From NCBI GenBank assembly GCA_029204225.1, contig CM055111.1, positions 48,225,594-48,289,593 on the forward strand: a stretch of DNA of 64,000 bases. Direction: 5' to 3'. The stretch is from Diphasiastrum complanatum. Taxonomy: Eukaryota > Streptophyta > Lycopodiopsida > Lycopodiales > Lycopodiaceae. Below the pieces are notes generated by a model that had not been told where the DNA came from, did not search any database, and saw only the letters and a program-made list of their open reading frames with translations. Below, piece by piece: positions 23,201 through 31,190 of this stretch (positions are counted from its first letter, which is position 1; each line of letters begins with the position of its first letter). Made by a program: the position numbers and the translations under genes.

Positions 23201-25047
23201 TTTGCTTTCCATCATCGCTTTGGAATATGTATTGAGACTTCTTCACTATATGCATTTTAGTTGGTATTGTCCTTTTGCGACGTCAACATCTATATTTTAC
23301 AGCATTAGCTTCTTTGTTTTGTTGACTCCAACATTGTCATTTAGTATTTGCACCATTCAACTATACAAATAATGAAGCTAGTGTCTTTTTCAAGATGAGA
23401 AGTTACGTGCTAGATATTATGGGCAAGACATCTATAACGAACATGGGTTCATACTTGTTATCATAGATCATTTGGACCATATAAATTGACACTTCAACAA
23501 ATGATTTATTATTCTACATCTATTGAGACACTTTGAGATTTATGGGCTATTTAATTGTTGTATTGTAGGGCCCCTACAAGACGTTGGTCCCTAACCGTGT
23601 ATAATCCCAAGCGATTCAGATTGAGGAAATTGAAATCGACTCAAAGCAATAAATTTGCTCGAATCAAGCTCCTACCAAACAGCTCAAACAAACCATAGAA
23701 AGGTTTCAAGTTTTCTAAAATAAAATTGGCAAAAAAGGATAAGTTTCAAAAACATGATGACACGTTTGAATTGAGATTGAAATCCATAACCGATTTCCAA
23801 GCTAAAGAACTAAGTTCGTTGGAACTATGCTATTGAGTGCCACCTTGGAGCCTGTAAATAAGTCTTGGGACGTCATTATCAATGGTCGACTAATTACAAA
23901 GCAGCTCTTTGCTTTGATCAGCTTAGATTTACCTTGATGTCGAATTAGCTAGCAAAATGTTTCTAGCTTTATACTAGAAACAAGGTCTTAGATGTGAATT
24001 ATGATATGTCAAGTGAATGAAGCTCCTAGCAATGTGTAATAAGGTCTTAGATGTACGCTCATGCATGTGGTTTAAAATGCCTAAGTTGAATAATAGGCAA
24101 GGGAGTTCATAATAATTTGACAATAAGCTCAGTAAGCATTTGCATATAAGACAGATGGACATGCAAAACTCAAAATTCTAGATGAAGTGACAAGTACAAA
24201 GCCCAGATCAATGGGGAGGAATAGGTTTGTACAGAAACACTTTCAAATATTCCTTCTAATACCTTCAATGCAAAAATTTTAGTAGCTACAATGAATTTCA
24301 GCTTAGATTCAAGGGTGTCGTGTTGCAGTTGCACCCTAGATAATCAATTATGAGAGCCTACAGTTTTTTTCTTTCAAAACATGCAAAGCCTGGTGAATCT
24401 CCAAAAAATCTAAAGACAGACTTCTTTGATTTATGTGTCATACTTCGATTGACAGCGTTTCAAGATTCATCATGAGCTGATGTGAATGCATTTTCTTTCT
24501 TATATTGCAATGTTATTTAATAGAACTAGTTTTAATTATGTACAATATGTACATTGTACATCCAAATGATAGGCCTTGACAAGATTGGAGCGTGAGGCTC
24601 CAATGTATCCCTTTCTGATTGTGGACGCAACCGCCTTGGCTACCACGGGGAATACAAACATGATTCAAAAGAGTCTAACTGAAGCTGTCTAGCTGAACGG
24701 GATGATGAACTTTTTATAAGGTGTGAAATAGGTTTTTTTAACGCTATATAATTGCCATAAGACGGGGCATTTATGAGCCGAAGTCAGTTTAATTTCTGGT
24801 CAAGCCAGTCCTCACAGAAGCCCGTTTGCGTTTCCAAATCGTAATAAGCAAGAGGTCGCATTGAATCTTGTACAAATTGTCAAGCTCACTGCTAAAAAAG
24901 AACGAGCGAGCTGCATGATTTGAGCATTCACGAGAAACAAGCATGTGAAATGAACTGAAATAGAGGCCACAGACGCATGTCTGAGGAAAGATAAACGCGA
25001 CCGAGACCTGAGAAGGCATCTGCTGCATCAGTCCCAGGAGGCGCCAT
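3288..25047 (-). CDS. Ankyrin-repeat host gene (TPR10-like), 5' part, six exons
   Basis: Six exons on the minus strand join in phase into 212 residues with no stop: 25047-25008 (40 nt), 20767-20705 (63), 20448-20278 (171), 12049-11915 (135), 3690-3551 (140) and 3374-3288 (87). All junctions are GT-AG, and four of the six donors read GTAAG. The product begins MAPPGTDAADAFS, then has about five ankyrin repeats from residue 60 on, with LHFAARGGK, LIHAARQGH, LHHAAGIG, LIWAVGHD and LLTAAAVGS as repeat signatures. The order and the KDAN-x-RGPLHFAAR stretch resemble the plant ankyrin plus TPR protein called TPR10 in Arabidopsis (recalled, not searched). Ankyrin repeats bind partner proteins; a TPR part would lie off the left edge and is not seen. 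Introns are 4240, 256, 8228, 8224 and 176 bp, the long ones packed with transposons. The exons are undamaged, so the gene is probably functional. Confidence 0.88.
3551..3690 (-). CDS. Ankyrin gene exon 5, ankyrin repeats 3 and 4
   Basis: 140 nt exon with acceptor CTCATCTTGCAG and donor GTAAGT. It encodes SVDLIEILLNQGVDVDALSY then AGSPLIWAVGHDKLNAVKAL and DHHAN. It completes the third repeat and gives most of the fourth, ending in phase 0. Confidence 0.9.
3691..5730. other. Intron 4, left part, unassigned
   Basis: Non-coding DNA after exon 5 (to its right on the plus strand). A plus-strand ORF of 110 codons (4358-4690) lies here, but it has no recognisable domain and runs antisense in an intron; I do not call it a gene. 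The stretch around 4240-4700 may be a decayed transposon piece, without clear ends. Confidence 0.4.
5731..5806. repeat. GA array grading into GAA array
   Basis: About 56 bp of AG units followed by about 20 bp of AGA units. Confidence 0.95.
6058..6143. repeat. Perfect 43-bp tandem duplication
   Basis: Two identical adjacent 43-bp copies (6058-6100 and 6101-6143), each starting TAGTCAGAGTCATGAGC and carrying TATATATATA. Intronic. Perfect identity implies a recent duplication. The flanks (5807-6057, 6144-6540) show nothing I can name. Confidence 0.93.
6780..7630. mobile_element. Unclassified insertion inside a Copia LTR
   Basis: Comparison with the LTR at 39104-40359 shows about 850 bp of extra sequence here. 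The edges carry a short TTAC on both sides, a possible 4-bp target duplication. The block contains CCAAGG-rich imperfect repeats (7495-7580) and no coding sequence. It lacks TG...CA ends, so it is probably a non-autonomous DNA element, but the class is not determined. Confidence 0.35.
7930..7941 (+). other. Copia primer binding site
   Basis: TGGTATCAGAGC directly after the LTR end ...TAACA; complementary to the 3' end of plant initiator tRNA-Met. Confidence 0.85.
8073..8795 (+). pseudogene. Copia gag, interrupted
   Basis: ATG at 8073 gives MDSQNKVGLITDKLNGSNYY then LWKFKMKTLL, the UBN2/DUF4219-type Copia gag start. Codon 55 is TGA (8235-8237), exactly as in the second copy at 40822. Further on are VWDILSALYDVRDE and a partial knuckle KMFCKYC near 8775-8790, where the element is cut. 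Gag packages element RNA in the cytoplasm; this copy is not functional. Confidence 0.8.
8796..9990 (+). pseudogene. Gypsy reverse transcriptase fragment
   Basis: Several plus-strand frames together give Gypsy RT. Landmarks are HFPLPFTESVLDRVA, YNFLDGFNGYNQVQIAPEDH, KVMSFRLCNAPSTFQRVM, the catalytic IFLDDLCA, GHIVSRHGIAI, and the RT-RNase H bridge IFMGHANYYRIF and LTTDPHWTEEAL. It is close to the Gypsy element at 62.6-63.9 kb (same SRHGIA and IFMGH motifs), so it is the same family. Stops and frameshifts are frequent. The left junction is fused to Copia gag at about 8790, and the sequence fades after 9990. Confidence 0.82.
9991..11213. other. Intron 4, right part, unassigned
   Basis: No confident feature. 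On the minus strand, about 10910-10500, scattered readable stretches (for example VLVDRMDKFDGEFRSLYDEK) hint at a decayed coding remnant of unknown origin. Confidence 0.3.
11214..11272. repeat. GA microsatellite
   Basis: 59 bp of uninterrupted GA units in intron 4. Confidence 0.96.
11915..12049 (-). CDS. Ankyrin gene exon 4, ankyrin repeat 2 and start of 3
   Basis: 135 nt exon with acceptor GGCTACAG and donor GTAAGG. It encodes ETPLIHAARQGHVSTAKCLL, an EHGADA turn, then MALHHAAGIG. The phase is 1/1. It is isolated by 8.2 kb introns on both sides. The open frame extends past both splice sites by chance, so the longer ORF start in the intron is not the real one. Confidence 0.9.
12050..14189. 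other. Intron 3, left part, unassigned
   Basis: About 2.1 kb of AT-rich intron. Short repeats of a TTAAAACCCACTCCA type occur at 13790-13845. No coding or transposon signature that I trust. Confidence 0.4.
14190..14244. repeat. CT microsatellite
   Basis: 55 bp of CT units directly abutting the left end of a LINE RT relic (ACCATTGGGGTGAAGC), as though the array grew at the truncation point. Confidence 0.95.
14595..15061 (-). repeat. 3' LTR of element A
   Basis: 467-bp LTR, more than 95% like its partner at 16397 by eye. Related to the LTRs of elements B and C. Confidence 0.88.
16397..16858 (-). repeat. 5' LTR of element A
   Basis: 462-bp LTR followed, on the minus strand, by the initiator-tRNA-type primer site. 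It lacks about 5 bp present in the partner near 16818. Confidence 0.88.
17575..18610 (+). pseudogene. LINE relic, endonuclease and RT pieces
   Basis: Plus strand, same LINE family. The endonuclease end (17575-17715) reads ELATFNGLMRWPCFGDFNCH then PHSGGHSVVD, parallel to the copy at 1-1370. The RT follows with IHPIHKSGDPMNPEDY (18210-18262) and CCCFVDFRKAFDSIPKHLLI (about 18447-18506). Stops and shifts throughout. Confidence 0.7.
18640..20060 (+). pseudogene. LINE relic, RT (split by a solo LTR)
   Basis: Third plus-strand relic: LIHKNGDPMNPGNYRNI (about 18764-18814), CFVDFEKAFDSVPRP (19011-19055), STIGVK (19160), then the catalytic YADDVVL at about 20023-20043 after a 723-bp LTR insertion at 19232. 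Its two halves line up with the copy at 14246. Confidence 0.72.
19232..19954 (-). mobile_element. Solo LTR with perfect 5-bp target duplication
   Basis: 723 bp with TG...CA ends flanked by AGAGA on both sides (19227-19231 and 19955-19959), inserted in a LINE RT relic whose reading resumes after it. On the minus strand it has a TATA box (TATAAATAGG, about 19455-19446), giving the orientation. No internal region is left, as expected after recombination between two LTRs. Confidence 0.85.
20278..20448 (-). CDS. Ankyrin gene exon 3, first ankyrin repeat
   Basis: 171 nt exon with acceptor GTTTTTACAG and donor GTAAGG. It encodes a GGQGLAQT linker, VKDANGRG, then a first repeat with PLHFAARGGKDELCKYLLEE and the loop VDQRDNDG. 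Intron 2, upstream, is only 256 bp, in contrast with the 8.2 kb intron that follows. Confidence 0.9.
20705..20767 (-). CDS. Ankyrin gene exon 2
   Basis: 63 nt exon with acceptor TTTTCTGTGCAG and donor GTAAGT. It encodes the stretch RDKVSRLLHAALDGDLSIFS, an amphipathic lead-in to the ankyrin repeats. The phase is 1 on both sides, compatible with exons 1 and 3. Confidence 0.85.
21002..21257 (+). mobile_element. Copia LTR end and primer site remnant
   Basis: A candidate LTR from TGTTGCTAGAGG (21002) to ...CTCACAACA (21245), with a TATA box CTATAAATAGG at about 21062, followed by TGATATCATAGC, a two-mismatch version of the initiator tRNA-Met site. The left boundary is uncertain. About 600 bp of degenerate sequence follows before a Gypsy piece. 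Confidence 0.55.
21888..22790 (-). pseudogene. Gypsy RT to RNase H fragment
   Basis: Minus strand, intron 1. Around 22700-22560 it reads DGHIRLDARKF, DWPRPNDVHHVRTFLGLA, HFRRLVPHFSTVAAPLNTLF, the Gypsy RT-RNase H bridge. Around 22270-22170 it reads MKKWHHYLYCVSFDIITNRQ, the RNase H core. A downstream stretch (22095-21901) contains DALSRLPFAIVPSWFDD-like linker sequence. Frameshifted and truncated at both ends; different from the SRHGIA-family Gypsy elsewhere in the window. Confidence 0.72.
22791..25007. other. Intron 1, right part, unassigned
   Basis: About 2.2 kb next to exon 1. AT-rich, no ORF with a recognisable domain. A small palindromic TGTACAATATGTACATTGTACA-like cluster near 24538-24562 is the only structure noted. 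Confidence 0.4.
25008..25047 (-). CDS. Ankyrin gene exon 1 with start codon
   Basis: ATG at 25047, in context GCCAGCGATGGCG. It encodes MAPPGTDAADAFS plus one base (phase 1) and ends at a GT donor (G|GTCTCGG). The start was chosen because joining to exon 2 gives a continuous frame and because related plant proteins begin with a similar short acidic stretch. Confidence 0.8.
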
Positions 25048-25348
25048 CGCTGGCTAATGCTGATCTCTCTTTCTTTCGAAGCTTCAAAAGTTGTTCACGC
25101 TCAGACCAAAGAAAGCAGACGAGCTCTCGGTGTGCTCTACAACTTCTCGTGCATTCGAATTTCGGACACACTCCAGAAGAGCATCATGGCGGCCCTCAAA
25201 TTTAATATATATATATTTTCATCCACCGACCACCCACATAGCACATACTACATAGCACTAATAATAAAAGAATAAAAGTGTCTTAAAGGACTATGCTTTA
25301 TAGGGTTGGTTGATTGGCATGGTTCTATAAACCTCTTCATGGCCTCTT
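25048..25348 (-). promoter_or_regulatory. Leader and proximal promoter of the ankyrin gene
   Basis: About 300 bp between the start codon and the poly(A) end of the upstream LINE. On the minus strand it has an AT-alternating, TATA-like tract at about 25202-25216, roughly 155 bp before the ATG, then a pyrimidine/GA-rich leader. A short upstream ORF lies within it. The transcription start is not known; the TATA assignment is inference. Confidence 0.4.
25137..25187 (-). CDS. Upstream ORF in the ankyrin gene leader
   Basis: A 16-codon ORF (MMLFWSVSEIRMHEKL, then TAG) that ends 89 bp before the main start codon. It opens with two consecutive ATGs. If the transcript starts upstream of 25187 it could lower translation of the main ORF. 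No conservation could be tested, and it may be chance. Confidence 0.3.
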   Translation of the reverse strand: MMLFWSVSEIRMHEKL

Positions 25349-25540
25349 TTTTTTTTTTGCATAACTTAAAGATACTAGTATAATTTTCACAAATGTTCAA
25401 GTACAATATAAAGTCAGCAGCCCAAGGCCGCAAATGTCAGACCCCAAGTAAGGGGACTATACAAACAGAAGGACAAAATGGACTACAAGCACACCACGCA
25501 GGAAGGCTGTCCATCCATACTCAAAATATAAAGCTAACGA

Positions 25541-28044
25541 CTAGGTAATGGCTAGAAAATGTAGAGCCTGTCGAAAGCAAAGAGCCGCCGTAGGAGGAGC
25601 AGCTGCACCATCAAAAACCATATGATTTCGAGAAGTCCAAACCTGCCATAGAACAGAGAGCCTGCAGACATGCCAAATAGTAAGTGCAGCACAGTCCTGA
25701 ATCAGGGAATCACCAAGCAAGGCAACGCGCAGAGTGAGCATAGGAGGGACTCCCCATTGACCAAGCAGGTGAGTGAAATCCATCCACAGGGGGCGGCAGC
25801 AGTGAAAAAACAAGTGCTCAGCAGTTTCATCCTCCAGTTGGCAAACCGGGCAAAGGCGGTCAATGAGAAAAGGCCACTTGGCACAGAGAGGAAGGGACTT
25901 GGAAAGAATGCGGTAAGCCAAATAGCGAAGCTGGAATAGAACGGAGGGCCCGAAAGCGGGCATGCCAGATAGAAGGGAGACCAAGGGAGAAGAGGTCGTT
26001 TGTTAGCCCAGAGGAAACGCTGGAGCAGCTTAGCAACAGTGAGGAGGAGAGATTTAGTACTAAGAAAGATAGAGGAAAAAAAAATCGGGTAGGCAGCAAG
26101 GATGTGGCGGGCAACAATGACCTGGGAGGCAAAGGACCTATAGCAGGGGTCCCAAGGTAAAAGTTTACGAGTAAAAGAGGCAAGGAACCAGGAGGAACGC
26201 TGAGCAGAAGAAAGATTCAAGCCAAAAGGAACGCCCAAAAGTCGGGTGATAGTACCATGGGAAATAACAGCAATGCCCAAAGAAATAACCCAGGGAGGAG
26301 GAGAGGGAGCAATGACATGAAGCTCAGACTTCCCCTTATTGAGGACAGAGGAAGAGTAATGACAGAAATCAGAGAAAGGGGAGAGGAGGTGTCGAACATG
26401 AGGCTCTGAAAGAAGAGAAAAAATGGTAACATCGTCAGCAAAGAGCTGGTGAGAGAGAGGGCTGATAGGAGAATGGACAGGACTATAGAGCGAGAAAGGA
26501 TAGCCTCCCGGAGGGCACAAGAAAAGGGCTCAGTGGCAATGGCAAATAGCAAAGGGGAGAGCGGACAGCCTTGACGAATCCCCGAGCGAAGAGAAAAGGG
26601 AGCAGACATGCAACCGTTAAAATGGAGCATAGAAGAAGAGGAAAGATAAAGAGCCCGAATGAGAGCAAGAAAGGGGGAAGGAATACAGAGGGCACGGCAG
26701 CAGCAGAAAAGGTACTCCCAACCAATGCAGCCAAAAGCCTTGTCCAAGTCGAGACGAAGAATGATAGAGGGAGTAGAGGAGGAGGAAAGGGAGTCAGTCA
26801 TAGTCCAGATGTTAAGGATAGAGTCCATAATATTACGGCCCTTACCAAAGCCAAACTGTTTCGAAGAGAGAACGGACGAGAGCAAGGGGGACAAGCGCAA
26901 GGCAAGAGCCTTGGCAATGATTTTGTAAGAAGTGTTAAGCATAGTCAGGGGCCGAAAGTCAGACAAAGCAAGGGGATGAGGTTTCTTAGGAATGAGCTTG
27001 ATCAGGCCCACAATCACAGAGGCAGGCAGCGATCCCGAGGAGGAGGCATGCAAGGCAAGGTCAAGGAGGCCAGGGCCCAAATCAGACCAGAAGCGAACAA
27101 AAAATTCCAGAATAATACCATCTAGACCAGGAGTTTTGCCCAAAGGAAGAGAAAGGAGAGCAAAGTGGAGCTCAAAGAGGGTGAAGGGAACACTCAACAA
27201 GGAAGAACTTGTCGCAGAAAGGGTGGTAGTCATGGTGCAATAGGAGGCCCGAGGGAGAAGGAAGAGCAGAGGAAAAGGAAGAGAGAAGAGAAATGAAGGC
27301 TTGAATCATGGCCAAAGAGTCAGTAAGAGGACCGGAGGGGGCTAGTAGAGAATGAACAAAAAAAGCTTCTCGCCGCCGACGGAGGACCCAAAAAAAGAAG
27401 GAAGAGGGAAGGTCACCAGAAAGAAGCCAATTGAGCTTGGCACGATGCATAAGGCCTATTGCAACATGTGAATCAATACGACATAGAATGGATTGACAAA
27501 AAAGTTTCAGAGAGGCAAAGGAGAGAGGATTACCAAAGAGGGCTCGAGTAGTAGAGATGTGTGCAAAAAGAGAAAGGGCTAGGGACTTGGCACGAGATAA
27601 GGAGCGATGACGGTCGCGACCAGAGTGCCATAGGTAAGCAACTCCAGCATCCAACCTATCTTGAAAAGAAGAGGAGGAAGTGAGAGCGGCAGAGAGACCG
27701 ACCACTGCCTTAGCCACTGCAAGAAGAGCAGACTTGCCTGCAGCACTAGCCTTGGATTTGGAACGCATGTCGCGCTTAAGAGCTGTGAGGAGAGGATCAT
27801 CTGAAGAAGGCCTCTTGATTCTGAGCGCAGAGCCCGAGTTGCCATTAGGGGAATCCTGCAACAACAACCGAGAAGCACTGCGAGAGAGAAGCGAAGGCTG
27901 AGAGGAATACACAGGAGAACCCAGCTGCCCTTCAAGAAGATCGGCCACAGGATTGATAGTAGGCAAAGGGGAAAGGCCAATTTCTTCTCCATAATCTGCC
28001 CAAAGCGTAGGTAGCGACAGAGGCACACCAGGAGACGGCATCAT
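25541..28044 (-). pseudogene. LINE ORF1 tail fused to RT and zinc-binding domain
   Basis: It begins with ATG overlapping the upstream TGA (ATGA at 28041-28044). The first part resembles an ORF1 tail (KRPSSDDPLLTALKRDMRSK). It passes directly into the pre-RT linker (about 27650-27200: LNWLLSGDLPSSFFFWVL). RT motifs follow at 27150-26550: GKTPGLDGI, LIPKKPHPLALSDFRPLTML, KQFGFGKGRNIMDSI, LRLDLDKAFGCIGWEYL, GIRQGCPLSPLLF. After a frameshift comes the catalytic QLFADDVTIF (about 26440). After another shift, zf-RVT (25900-25800): DRLCPVCQLEDETAEHLFFH. No endonuclease between ORF1 and RT; no RNase H at the end. Confidence 0.8.
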
Positions 28045-29375
28045 GGGAGGTGAAACAGGAGCTGATGAATCAGACAGAGATGACGAGAGGAAGAAGGAAC
28101 CAGAGATGGGGCACCAAACAAGACGGAGAGTGGAGTAGCAAGCAAAGGAGCAGAATTCACAGTCGATGGAGGGCTAGCATGATGGGGAGCATGTCTGGCA
28201 GGAAGAGGGCAAGAAGCCATAGCATGGTCGAGCCAGCGACAACGATAACAGGAGTCAGGGAGGCCTTTGAAAAAGACCTGCTGGTGGTACACACGGCCCA
28301 TACAGTGAAATTGTAGCTGCTCAACCACAAGATCAGTCAGCTTCTAGAGCACACATGCTCGCACATGAGGTGAAGGGTTATGGAGCCAAGCAGGCTGAAT
28401 CAGAAGGACTTTGCCCAAGCTTTCCAACACCGTAGGCAGTGCAGGCACCAGCTTTGGAGGGAAGAAAGGGAGCTCAACCCACACAGGAACGTCCAGTTGC
28501 GAAGTATCTTCGATAGAGAAGGAATCTGTATACTGGGTAACATACACCGGATTGCCACGGACCATTGGCAAGTAAGGACCATTGGCAAGTATAGCAGCAA
28601 CCTCTTGAGCATTGCTAAGTCGGAAGAGGTAGAAACCCTTGCCTAGAGCCTGAGATCCCTGTACCCGAGCATTGAGTTTTTCCCACTGTTGCTCCCCGAA
28701 CTTCTTAACATCCTCAGCAAAGGGAGGTCTTCCCATGAAATAAGCTACCACAGAGTGATCAGGAAGATAAGAGAGATAGCTGGTGAATTGAAAAGAATCA
28801 AGTTGAAAGGAGCGAGCCTTTAAATCATCTGATCCAGGAGAGACAGCATGTCTCCAAGCAAATCGACCAGCTGCACCAGCTTGGAGAGGAGCGGCACCAG
28901 AAGCTGATGCTTGTCTGGAAACTGAGACGCATGGTGAAGCAGTTGACAACATGCCTCCTTCATACAGAGATGAAGCGTAACGCGAAGCCGACGTTGAGGT
29001 ACATGCTTGCACATAGGAGAGCACCCACGGTGACTGCCACCCTTCCCTATCAGCACTGAAGGCGGCAACTGAGGAATAGGACATGCTTGATGCAACTGCC
29101 GAGCTGCCTGAGGAGGCTGAACACGACACTCCAGGAGCACAGCTCGCCGGCGAACTAGCTTGATATGAGGAGAGGCCTGACGTGGAGGAACCAGGGCTTT
29201 GCAAGACGGCACCAGAAAAAAGAGTGGGGGCTCCATCCTGAGTAGCAGAGAGAAGGCCAGCAGTCGACAAAGCTGGCAGCAGGGCAACAGAAGGCAAAGG
29301 AAGCAAAGAAGAGGATGACAGTTGAGGATCAGGGTCCACCGAAGAAGAGGAGGAGAGTGGTGGAAAAAGCTGCAA
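28041..29375 (-). pseudogene. LINE ORF1 with DUF4283 and CCHC knuckle
   Basis: Ser/Pro-rich start, then (about 28820-28370) a DUF4283-type domain: RSFQLDSFQFTSYLSYLPDH, VAYFMGRPPFAEDVKKFGEQ, QALGKGFYLFRLSN, VPVWVELPFFPP. A single in-frame TAG (28344-28346) interrupts just before KLTDLVVEQLQFHCMG and a zinc knuckle CYRCRWLDHAMASC (CX2CX4HX4C, about 28250-28205). DUF4283 plus a CCHC knuckle is the usual RNA-binding ORF1 of plant L1 elements. The N-terminal frame probably continues upstream in another frame beyond a G run near 29379. Confidence 0.78.
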
Positions 29376-29783
29376 AGAGGGGGGGGAAACGGTTGAGGAG
29401 CATCAGACAGAGAAGGCAACAAAGATTGCAAGAGAGCAGGAAGCACAAGCAAAGGAGGAGTGTAGACAGGCACAGGGAAGGACGAGAAAGCACCAAGGGG
29501 GGCAGCAGAAAGAGAAGGAGAAGGAGGAGGAAGAGAAGAAGAAAGAAGCGAAGAGGGAAGGGCCGAGGGAGCGGGCAGGAGGCCGTCTCCACACGTGGTA
29601 GAGGACTCAGCAAGGCAGGCAGGCAGCAACGCATGGGAGGAGAGGGGGGGCAGCCGCGATCTACATCGCCCTCCGACGCAGAGGGGCGGCCATTGCCCGC
29701 TGACAAAGCGTCCACATCCATCGCCATCGCCATCGCCATCGCTCTGTCCATCGCCCCACTCTATTTTCGTACTGCTCAGTTTT

Positions 29784-31190
29784 TTCATGGCCTCTTCATG
29801 TGTAAACCCATTCATTACCTATTATGCTTATTATGATGTCTTCCCTTCCTTGGAGCACTCCACACACCACCGAGTTCCCACAAAATCTACTTCACGTGTC
29901 ACCACCCATTCTCCATGCATTTCACCCATTCTTACCTTCTATACCAATTTACCAACTGCCATCAACTTGTTGTAACAGGTGCATTAGCAAAAGATCTGTT
30001 TTTCAAACACTGTATTACTTGTTGAACAGGTCGAAATGACCCACTCTCTCCCAACTCAGAAGAGCAAGCAGCAGGTTGGAGAGACTAACTCGCACAATGG
30101 CTGACCCATTGCACGAGTCCATGTGAATGTGGAAAATCACCCGACAGCCCGTTTTTGACGTCAAAAACGGGTCAAGTCCTCATTCATGTAAAGACACTCT
30201 TAGAGGATTCCCTACAATATCATTCATGCAAGGCTTATAGATTTTTGAAGAATGTTATCTTTCAAAAATTAAATCATAAATTTTGAATTCTTGACCGTCA
30301 CCCTATTACATCAAAAATTTTAAACACCCAATTTGTTAGTGAATCATAAAATAGTCTTCTATTGTCTCGTTGTAAACTTTTCAAGTCATTTGCAAAATTT
30401 ACATGTCTATCTTTTATTTGTTTTTTAACTATTATAATGAAGTTGACAAATCATATGCATTCCAAAACTTAGGTTTACAATCATATTATATCCTAGTAGA
30501 CATGGAATGTTCTATAAAAGTCGATTTTTTGTAACTAAATATCCATAGAATTTTTAATAAATGTATTTATGAGAAAATATGGTGTCTCCATTTTCACAAC
30601 ATGCCAACAAACATTTTTAGTCCATTGTTATTCCTTGCTTGTGATCGATCCATTGGTATTTCTTGCTTATGATTCGTCCATTGGTCTTTAAGTCTTTGGA
30701 CCAACAATGCAATGAGCTTGGGCCCAAAAAATGCACTTCCCTACATCGCAAAGAGATTGCCACGTGTTGGCAACTCCAATAGTGGCATGAGAGGAAAAAG
30801 GGTTCATTTTTAAACATGGAGCAATGTACAACAACTATGTAGACGGAGAGACTTTTCATTTTGAGTCCAAAATGAGCCTCATTATTCACTCAAGAGAAGG
30901 TTTTAGGTTTATTTTCTAGCATTTCATCATATTGGCATGCATTGGCTAATTGACACATGGCAATTTTTATAGAACCAAGCATGTCAACATGCTTTCATTG
31001 TCATCAATGAATATTGCAATAGCTTGCATTTGATGGTTGAAAGATTGCACTCTTTGTAGGTGGCAAGCATCAAAAAAAGCAAATCAAAATCCTTGCATTG
31101 CCATTACTCACTAATGCTCATGTGAGAGTTCGTAGCAACATGCATTGGTCAATGGAACTTGGCACGCAACTAGAAACCTTTGTGTTTATC
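29784..31190. other. Former upstream region of the ankyrin gene, non-coding
   Basis: Before the LINE arrived this sequence adjoined 25335, so it was probably part of the distal promoter. It holds a 24-bp palindrome (30148-30171) and a diverged 29-bp tandem duplication (about 30628-30685, units ending CCATTGGT). No coding sequence seen. Confidence 0.45.
30148..30171. promoter_or_regulatory. 24-bp perfect palindrome centred on TGACGTCA
   Basis: CCCGTTTTTGAC followed by its exact complement GTCAAAAACGGG. The core TGACGTCA is the classic palindromic bZIP site. It may act as a bZIP operator, or be chance or a transposon terminus; function is inference. Confidence 0.45.

Larger units (their letters stand above)
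25349..29783 (-). mobile_element. GC-rich L1-type LINE with 13-bp target duplication
   Basis: A 4.4 kb non-LTR element on the minus strand with a poly(A) end (T run at about 25347-25358 on the plus strand). It is flanked by TTCATGGCCTCTT at 25336-25348 and again at 29784-29796. Complete flanks indicate a 5'-complete insertion. It carries ORF1 (DUF4283 and zinc knuckle), RT and a zf-RVT C-terminus; no endonuclease was found. Its base composition is clearly richer in G+C than the flanks. It lies about 300 bp upstream of the ankyrin start codon, in the same orientation. Confidence 0.85.

Noticed and set aside
24530..24565. GTACAT-rich palindromic cluster as a regulatory element
   Set aside because: Short, AT-rich and low complexity; no other support.
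26571..27125. 184-codon plus-strand ORF
   Set aside because: Antisense shadow of the LINE RT; Arg/Lys/Gly-rich composition without a domain.
29717..29745. Hexamer GATGGC repeat at the LINE start as a signal
   Set aside because: A short simple repeat giving an Ala-Met run; nothing links it to function.
28820..29815. 331-codon minus ORF inside the LINE
   Set aside because: Long because of high GC and few stops. The domain-bearing frame is the one at 28344-29375; this one only partly overlaps the ORF1 N-terminus in a shifted frame.
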